Below are positions 58,240 through 64,000 of a DNA stretch of 64,000 bases, piece after piece. Where the stretch lies: positions 1 through 64,000 of the forward strand of contig NZ_FQYR01000002.1 in NCBI RefSeq assembly GCF_900141815.1, in the 5' to 3' direction. Source of the stretch: Rubritalea squalenifaciens DSM 18772. Its GTDB lineage: Bacteria > Verrucomicrobiota > Verrucomicrobiia > Verrucomicrobiales > Akkermansiaceae. Position numbers and translations under genes: made by a program. The notes beneath the pieces were generated by a model. The model was not told where the DNA came from. It worked only from the letters and a program-made list of their open reading frames with translations, and did no database searches. Within the stretch, counting starts at the first letter, position 1; each line of letters opens with the position of its first letter.

Positions 58240-59454
58240 CTAGAGGAAATTGATTTTCACTCCGCGGCGGCTCCACTGCTTGGCAATGTCTTTCTCCAGC
58301 TCATCGAAGGTGCGGCCTGCCAGAAGCTTCTTCTGAGCCTCTTTACCACTCTCACCCTTGGCCAAGGCTCTGAGGAAGTTCTTCAGATTTTCACCATCCC
58401 CCTCGCCATCATAGTGACAGAAATAAGTCACGATCAGCGCGGCCAAGCCGTAGTTAAAATTACCGTTCGCAGTAAACTCCCCGTAGCTCATGTTCATGTA
58501 CTTCTCCAGATCAGGAGCATTGATTTCCTCCCCAAGCGCACGCCCCCGGTTATCTTTCCTAGAATAGCCAGTCACAAATTCTTCAACGGCACGCTCCACA
58601 TTATTACAGGAGAACTTACCACTACGATACGGGGTCACGGCCACATACTCAGCCAGACCTTCGGTGTACCAGCCTCTGGCTCCGGGAGCATAGTACACGG
58701 CATTGGTGATCTGGTGCGTGATCTCATGAGGAAGCGTTTTGTTCGTGCGCTCGTAATCCATTCGATAAGAACCAGCACCACCTACGAGGCCCAGACTCTC
58801 AAAAGGCACCATGATCACTCCCTTGCTCGGCATGAATACACCCGCAGACTGCGCCGGACCACCAGCCCTAACATATTGGGACTTGGTTTCAAACAGATAG
58901 ACCTTATAGCGATCCCCTGTATCACGGTGAGCCTTGGAATTCCCCAGAGGCAGCGCCTGCACATAACTCTTGGTCGCCTCAAAGAGCATGGCAAAGCGCT
59001 TCACCGGCACCGCACTGAGCTTGGCGTTGGAAATGAATTCGTAATTTTCACTCCGGTAGATGTACTCGTTTTCGTTCCCTCTATCCTCCTCGATCTCCAT
59101 CGAGACATCCGCTGAAATCAGCCTCGGCCACTCACCGGAGAAGTGCTTCTCGCTCACATCATCCAGGGCCTTTCGGCCATTCACCCTCTTAGGCGCCGGT
59201 GTCACATCCTCTTTCTTCTCCAAAGACTTCGGCTCCCACTCCGTGACGAACTCCCTATCTTCAGCGGAGAAGATCTCCACCTTGACGGTAAACTCTTTCC
59301 CGTCACTTCCCCTCTTCAAAGTCACTTCATTTCCCGACTTGTTTACCAACTCGGCCTCCAACTTTCTCCCCTTGGTATCCGTCCACGTACGTGCACACGC
59401 ATACTGACAGGGAAACAGAAAGCTTATTGCTGCAAAATAAGGTAAGTATTTCAT
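58240..59454 (-). CDS. SHD1-domain secreted zinc peptidase
   Basis: 404 residues with a signal peptide (MKYLPYFAAISFLFPCQYAC). Residues ~22-70 are an SHD1 domain (RTWTDTKGRKLEAELV, FTVKVEIFSAEDREFV), common in Planctomycetes and Verrucomicrobia proteins. Then a gluzincin-like peptidase: His243-Glu244-His247 (LPHEITHQITN) and Glu265 (GWYTEGLAEYVAV). Probably periplasmic or secreted. Convergent with hupE; next minus-strand neighbour is the M3 peptidase. Confidence 0.85.
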   Translation of the reverse strand: MKYLPYFAAISFLFPCQYACARTWTDTKGRKLEAELVNKSGNEVTLKRGSDGKEFTVKVEIFSAEDREFVTEWEPKSLEKKEDVTPAPKRVNGRKALDDVSEKHFSGEWPRLISADVSMEIEEDRGNENEYIYRSENYEFISNAKLSAVPVKRFAMLFEATKSYVQALPLGNSKAHRDTGDRYKVYLFETKSQYVRAGGPAQSAGVFMPSKGVIMVPFESLGLVGGAGSYRMDYERTNKTLPHEITHQITNAVYYAPGARGWYTEGLAEYVAVTPYRSGKFSCNNVERAVEEFVTGYSRKDNRGRALGEEINAPDLEKYMNMSYGEFTANGNFNYGLAALIVTYFCHYDGEGDGENLKNFLRALAKGESGKEAQKKLLAGRTFDELEKDIAKQWSRRGVKINFL

Positions 59455-59672
59455 ATCACTCAGGCTTCCAAGGACACACCATCTGCCCGAAGGCGAAGCC
59501 CCTGCAGCTTCTAACTACCCCACCAGCGCGCAAGCGACTTTTGTATCATACTGCAGTATAAACTGCATTTTCTGTCAACAATACGCATAATACCGACAGC
59601 ATTGTTAGATTATCCCCTCCAAAATTGGTCAGAACCAAGAACCTGGGACTAATACACCACTCCGCACTCAAA

Positions 59673-59705
59673 CAAAAAAAGAGGACCCTGAACCAGGGTC
59701 CTCTT
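59673..59705 (-). terminator. Terminator of the M3 peptidase gene
   Basis: Minus-strand stem AAGAGGACCCTG / CAGGGTCCTCTT (12 bp perfect) with a 3-base loop, followed by TTTTT. The rest of the 273-bp spacer (59455-59672) is AT-rich, probably the SHD1 peptidase promoter. Confidence 0.88.
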
Positions 59706-59727
59706 ACATTTTAAAATTTAGTTTACC

Positions 59728-61815
59728 TTAGGCCAAGCCAGCACGCTCAAGCAGCGGCTCAAGCTCTGGGTCTCTGCCCATGAATGCGCGGTAGGACTCG
59801 TCTACCGGACGGGAGTTACCTCTCGCCAGCACTTCCTTGCGGAAGGCACGGCCTGTAGAGCTATTGAGGATACCTTCCTTCTGGAAGCGGGTGAAGGCAT
59901 CTGCATCCAGAACCTCAGACCACTTATAGGAGTAGTACCCGGAGGCATAGGCCACAGGACCAGAGAAGAGGTGGGAGAAACGACGGGCCATACTTGGTGA
60001 CTTGGTCGCCAGATCCGCACGGTATTCTTTGAGAATTTCCTCATCCACGACATCGAGGTCACGGCCTTTGTACTTGGCCAGATTGAGATGCAGCTCCATG
60101 TCGAGCTTACCGAAGCAAAGCTGACGCATGAAGTTAGAGGCACTCATGTAGTTACGGGCTGCGATCATTTTCTCGAAGAGATCGTCAGGAATGACTTCGC
60201 CTGTTTCGTAGTGGCGGGCAAAGAGATCCAGGCTCTCGCGATCCCAACAGAAGTTCTCCATAATCTGGGATGGAAGCTCCACAAAATCCCAAGGCACGCT
60301 GGTACCAGAGAGTGACTTGACCTCCACATCACCTAACAAGTGGTGCAGCAGGTGACCGAACTCGTGGAAGATGGTCTCCACTTCATTGTGGGTCAGCAGG
60401 GCCGGCGTATCACCGACAGGCTTGGTCATGTTACCGACCATGAGACCGATGTGCGGCTTGCGAGGGCCACCTTTTTCACATGGTCCGCCAGTCTTGAGAG
60501 AATTCATCCAGGCACCACCGCGCTTGCTGCTGCGTGGATGCCAGTCTGCGTAGAAGGAACCGAGGTGCTCCTGAGTATCGCTGTCAAAGACATCGTAGTA
60601 GCAGCACTCTGGATGCCACACTTGGACCGCGCCTTCCCTGTCTTCACCAAAGACCGCCTCACGCTCCTCAATGTGAATGCCGAAAAGCTTTGAGGTGATA
60701 TCAAACATCCCCTTCATCACATTGGTCACGGAGAAATAAGGGCGCAGAGCCTCGTCATCAAAAGCGTATTGTTCCTTGCGGCGCTTTTCCGCCCAGTACC
60801 CGCCCTCCCAAGGCTGCAGAGGAGCTGGCTCATCACCAGTCTTTACGGCTTTGTACTCAGCCAGCTCGGCGAGATCGATCTTGAAGGCTTCAAAGATGCG
60901 ATCGTGAAGATCCTCAATGAACTTCAGAGCTGCCTTGCCATTCTTCGCCATACGGCGCTCAAGAATAAGGTCACAGAAATTGTCTTTACCAAGAATCGCT
61001 GCCTTCTCTTGGCGGAGCTCGAGGATCTGCCAGACATACTGGGTGTTATCAAAGTCTCCACCGAAGCCAACAGTGCAGTTCGCCTCCCAGACTTGCTTGC
61101 GCAGGGACTCGTCCTCCGCGTGCTGCATGACCGGCCCCATGGATGGGTACTGGAGCGTAAAGCGCCACTTCGGATCATCCTCGGAACCATGGCCATTGCT
61201 CAGGGCATCCAGACGCGCACCTTCCTTGGCCATCTCTGGAAGACCTTTGAGGCGTGCTTCGTCATCCACAATCAGCTCCCAGGCATTGGTGGAATCGAGT
61301 ACGTTTTCGGAAAATTTCTTGGTAAGCTTGGAAAGCTCGGCATCGATCTCGGACACGCGCTTCTTCTTGTCATCTGACAGATCAGCACCGGCAGCGATGA
61401 AGTCTGCACAGGTCTCCTCGACCAAGCGCTGCTTCACCGGGCTGAGCTCCTTGACTGCGTAACTCTCGGCATAAGCCTTGAGTGACTTCCAGATCTTCTC
61501 ATCCAGCGGAATGGAGGAATAGAAGGAGGACACCTGAGGCAGCATTTCATTCAGTGCAGCGCGCTGCTCAGCGTTGTCGCAAACAGAGTCCAAGTGGGAA
61601 AGTCTTCCCCAGCCTCTCTCCAGCTCCTCACTCGCTACTTCCAGAGCACCAAAGGTCGTCTCATAACTCAGCTCATCCTCGCTGAGATTGCGGATCACTT
61701 CGAGTCGCTCATTGGCCAGAGCAAGTGCATGCTCGATATCCGGCTTTACGTGTTCGGGTTTCAAAGTGGACCAGCGGATGTGGTAATCGTCTGCAAGAAA
61801 TGGATGCTCACTCAT
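59728..61815 (-). CDS. prlC: M3-family oligopeptidase (OpdA-like)
   Basis: 695 residues, the usual length of oligopeptidase A. His484-Glu485-x2-His488 (TIFHEFGHLLHHLL) binds zinc, and EVETIFHEFGH with a downstream Glu (FVELPSQIMENF) is the M3 signature. The N-terminal ~150 residues (WSTLKPEHVKPDIEHALA) match the OpdA start. It digests short peptides in the cytoplasm. Possible alternatives are Dcp or PepF, but the length and start favour OpdA. Confidence 0.92.
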   Translation of the reverse strand: MSEHPFLADDYHIRWSTLKPEHVKPDIEHALALANERLEVIRNLSEDELSYETTFGALEVASEELERGWGRLSHLDSVCDNAEQRAALNEMLPQVSSFYSSIPLDEKIWKSLKAYAESYAVKELSPVKQRLVEETCADFIAAGADLSDDKKKRVSEIDAELSKLTKKFSENVLDSTNAWELIVDDEARLKGLPEMAKEGARLDALSNGHGSEDDPKWRFTLQYPSMGPVMQHAEDESLRKQVWEANCTVGFGGDFDNTQYVWQILELRQEKAAILGKDNFCDLILERRMAKNGKAALKFIEDLHDRIFEAFKIDLAELAEYKAVKTGDEPAPLQPWEGGYWAEKRRKEQYAFDDEALRPYFSVTNVMKGMFDITSKLFGIHIEEREAVFGEDREGAVQVWHPECCYYDVFDSDTQEHLGSFYADWHPRSSKRGGAWMNSLKTGGPCEKGGPRKPHIGLMVGNMTKPVGDTPALLTHNEVETIFHEFGHLLHHLLGDVEVKSLSGTSVPWDFVELPSQIMENFCWDRESLDLFARHYETGEVIPDDLFEKMIAARNYMSASNFMRQLCFGKLDMELHLNLAKYKGRDLDVVDEEILKEYRADLATKSPSMARRFSHLFSGPVAYASGYYSYKWSEVLDADAFTRFQKEGILNSSTGRAFRKEVLARGNSRPVDESYRAFMGRDPELEPLLERAGLA

Positions 61816-62062
61816 GTTGCTCTATTGTATATAAATTGGACTTTGTGAGACGCTACTTGAGCGTATTACTCAGATTTCGCAAGCATCGAAGTGGATTTTC
61901 GACTGCACCCTTTTCTCACCCAAGCAAATGGCCTGCATTTTTTTAGGGTGACACAATGGGCACAGTATTAACCTTTTAGAAAACCCCTCAAAAAAATCAA
62001 ACATATGACCGTACTGCGAGTTGCTGCTTGGTATCATTTCTGCTACCCCTGATAACGTGTCT

Positions 62063-63628
62063 ATGAGTAAATCCCCAAAAGATTCTGGTAACCTTCTAAT
62101 TGAAAAGGACACAGTACGTGCTCCTCGAGCCCGTATTCTCGTGGTGACGCCAGAGATCACCTATTTGCCAGCTGGAATGGGCAACCTGGCACAACGGCTC
62201 AGCGCCAAGGCCGGGGGGATGGCGGATGTCTCAGCCTCTTTGGTCAATGCACTCTATCAGCAAGGTGCAGACGTCCATGTAGCCCTGCCCAACTACCGCA
62301 AGATGTTCCACACCGATGTGAAGGAACTCTTCAACCGGAACATGGCCCGCGTCTCCGGCTCACTCCCTGAGCAGCGCATCCACCTCGCGGAAGACCGCAT
62401 CTTCTACCACCGCAGCAAAGTCTATGACGGCGCTGAAAACATCAGCACGGCACTCGCCTTCCAGCGTGAGGTCATCAACCATATCATCCCCATGGTCCAG
62501 CCGGACCTCATCCACTGCAATGACTGGATGACTGGGCTGATCCCTGCCGCAGCCAAGCGTCTGGGCATCCCTTGCCTGTTTACCGTGCACAATATCCACT
62601 CGGAGAAAGTGAGCATGGCTGCCATCGAGGACAAAGGTATCGATGCCGCCGACTTCTGGCAGAACATCTACTTCTGCGACCGACCTGAGAGCTATGAGCA
62701 CGCCCGTGAGCACATCCCAGTGGACCTACTCACCACGGGTATCTTCTCCTCGGACCACGTCAACTCAGTCAGCCCCACCTTCCTTTACGAAGTCGTCGAG
62801 GGAAGACACAGCTTCGTCCCAGACTCCATCCGTAACGAGCTCGCCAACAAACTCTATGCCGGCTGCGCCACGGGCATCCTGAATGCCCCGGATGAAAGCT
62901 TCGACCCCAAGACCGATCTTCACCTCGAGCACCACTATGGCATAGACGACTTCACCCAAGGCAAGGCGGCCAACAAGTTTGAGCTGCAGCAAGCCGTAGG
63001 CCTCGATCTCGACCCGAACGCCCCGATCCTCTTCTGGCCATCCCGTCTCGACCCGATGCAGAAAGGCTGCCAGCTGCTGGCGGACATCATGTACCAGCTC
63101 GTATCTGACTACTCCCATATGGGGCTCCAGATTGCCATTGTCGCCAGCGGTTCCTTTGCCAAGCACTTCAACGACATCGTCGAGATGCACGACCTGCAGG
63201 GCAAAGTCGCCGTAGTGGAGTTTACAGAGAAACTCTCCCGTCTGGGCTACGCTGGGTCAGACTTCATGCTCATGCCATCCCGCTTCGAGCCCTGTGGCCT
63301 GCCGCAGATGGTCTCCCCGAAATACGGCACACTCCCGATCGTCCACGATACAGGCGGCATCCATGATACCGTAGACCACCTTCACTACGATGGCAGACTG
63401 GGCAACGGTTTCCGCTTCCAGCACTACAGCGCAGAAGGCCTCCGCTGGGCCATCGACGAAGCCCTCAACTTTTACCAATGGCAACCCGAAGCCAAGGCCG
63501 AAACCATTCGACGCATCATGCGCGAATCCCGCGACCGCTTCAGCCATGAAACGACTGCCGCCACCTACATCAACCTTTATGAGAACATGCTCGGTCGCCC
63601 AGTCGTCAAAGTCCGCGGCATGGACTAA
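62063..63628 (+). CDS. glgA: Glycogen/starch synthase (GT5)
   Basis: 521 residues from the ATG at 62063 (MSKSPKDSGNLLIEK); the longer frame upstream has no start context. VTPEITYLPAGMG with KAGGMADVSASL near the N-terminus is a variant of the GlgA KTGGLADV loop, spaced as in a clade of glycogen synthases from Bacteroidetes and Verrucomicrobia. Later FEPCGLPQMVSPKYGTLPIV is the ADP-glucose C-terminal signature. It extends alpha-1,4-glucan from ADP-glucose. Terminator follows. Confidence 0.92.
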   Translation: MSKSPKDSGNLLIEKDTVRAPRARILVVTPEITYLPAGMGNLAQRLSAKAGGMADVSASLVNALYQQGADVHVALPNYRKMFHTDVKELFNRNMARVSGSLPEQRIHLAEDRIFYHRSKVYDGAENISTALAFQREVINHIIPMVQPDLIHCNDWMTGLIPAAAKRLGIPCLFTVHNIHSEKVSMAAIEDKGIDAADFWQNIYFCDRPESYEHAREHIPVDLLTTGIFSSDHVNSVSPTFLYEVVEGRHSFVPDSIRNELANKLYAGCATGILNAPDESFDPKTDLHLEHHYGIDDFTQGKAANKFELQQAVGLDLDPNAPILFWPSRLDPMQKGCQLLADIMYQLVSDYSHMGLQIAIVASGSFAKHFNDIVEMHDLQGKVAVVEFTEKLSRLGYAGSDFMLMPSRFEPCGLPQMVSPKYGTLPIVHDTGGIHDTVDHLHYDGRLGNGFRFQHYSAEGLRWAIDEALNFYQWQPEAKAETIRRIMRESRDRFSHETTAATYINLYENMLGRPVVKVRGMD

Positions 63629-63663
63629 GCAAGATCCCCCCCACTCCAGCTACTCACCCACTT

Positions 63664-63696
63664 AATCCAACAGGCTCCCTGTTGGATTATTTTTTG
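63664..63696 (+). terminator. Rho-independent terminator after glgA
   Basis: AATCCAACAGG / CCTGTTGGATT 11-bp stem with 3-base loop, then A and seven T. Confidence 0.88.
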
Positions 63697-63928
63697 TACT
63701 TGCCATGGGAAACCACAAGCTCAGGAATCTTAAATTTTAAAAAGTTTTAATTTTCGCTCAAATACAGCGACTTAGGAAACCCGTTAAATATCCAGATGTT
63801 TAAAAATTTAAGAAGATTAAAGCTAAGATGAACATTATTTAATGATTTTTTAATGGAATTTTTAAAATTTTTTCTTAAGGTGGCAAAACTCTTCTGAGGA
63901 AGAACCCTCACCACATACCCTCTCTCCC
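63697..63928. other. AT-rich noncoding spacer
   Basis: A strongly AT-rich block with repeated AAAATTTT-like runs (TTTTAATGGAATTTTTAAAA and similar). No convincing gene; a minus-strand frame at 63747-63953 has low-complexity composition and is rejected. Probably the promoter region of the gene that starts at 63929, perhaps bent DNA. Confidence 0.5.
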
Positions 63929-64000
63929 ATGTACGCCTCCGAAATAGCGCCACAGCATCTTGCTACGGACCAGGTCCAGTACGGCACCGTGAATGCCGCT
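63929..64000 (+). CDS. Start of an unidentified gene (runs off the window)
   Basis: An ATG at 63929 opens a frame MYASEIAPQHLATDQVQYGT that continues to the window end (24 codons). GAGGAAG lies about 30 bases upstream, rather far for a ribosome-binding site, so the start is not firm. No family can be assigned from so short a piece. Confidence 0.35.
   Translation, partial: MYASEIAPQHLATDQVQYGTVNAA

Noticed and set aside
63747-63953. 68-codon minus-strand frame in the AT-rich spacer
   Set aside because: Low-complexity Lys/Asn/Leu sequence with no start signal and no family resemblance.
1-64000. tRNA, rRNA or CRISPR arrays
   Set aside because: No cloverleaf, rRNA-like conserved block or regularly spaced short repeats was seen by eye; a computed scan could still find a tRNA.

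Overview
The window looks like the chromosome of a Verrucomicrobiota bacterium, probably Verrucomicrobiales (Rubritalea/Akkermansiaceae-like). The basis is a Verru_Chthon cassette protein A, PEP-CTERM proteins, formylglycine sulfatases, an SHD1-domain peptidase, a long-form IspG and giant cadherin-repeat surface proteins. Most genes are moderately GC-rich. Two stretches (about 0.3-2.5 kb and 38.7-39.6 kb) are AT-rich or degraded and look acquired. I found no tRNA, rRNA or CRISPR array.

Layout: 0-2.5 kb is a mobile or cassette-like edge, with the end of an IS66 transposase, small minus-strand genes, a ~179-bp direct repeat present twice, and a transposase relic. 2.6-6.3 kb has a secreted Pro/Lys-tailed protein with an outer-membrane barrel, then purK-purE. 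6.5-13.4 kb has Verru_Chthon A, a secreted companion, and two His-tailed lipoproteins flanking a sulfatase. 13.5-28.3 kb is dominated by a 2038-residue alpha-2-macroglobulin and a ~2430-residue metalloprotease/cadherin/LamG protein, with a rhomboid protease between them. 28.5-33.2 kb has IMPase, TerC, a PhnZ-like HD protein and two tandem paralogs.

The most striking locus is 33.2-35.5 kb. A TlpA-type thioredoxin has an in-frame UGA exactly where the first cysteine of its WCGPC motif should be. It is followed 31 nt later by a hairpin with a GGUC loop, a typical bacterial SECIS. It is divergent from a gene I recognise as senB (selenosugar synthase), and an 18-bp perfect palindrome lies between them. 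I read this as a selenium locus with a new selenoprotein.

35.4-45.5 kb holds a second sulfatase, HNH nuclease, mscL, a methyltransferase, an AT-rich HEPN-motif gene, trpA, dapF with a TlpA lipoprotein, a BSP-type peptidase, a FabG-like SDR and a lipoprotein. 45.6-49.2 kb has two PEP-CTERM proteins around a tryptophan-halogenase-like flavoenzyme. 49.2-53.4 kb is an apparent NrtR operon (NrtR, SPFH-like coiled coil, ADP-ribosylglycohydrolase, small secreted protein). Two identical-architecture palindromes lie in its promoter, facing a divergent membrane protein. 53.4-58.2 kb is a compact run ispG-CPBP protease-thiL-hupE. The window closes with an SHD1 peptidase, an M3 oligopeptidase, a glycogen synthase, an AT-rich spacer and the start of an unidentified gene.
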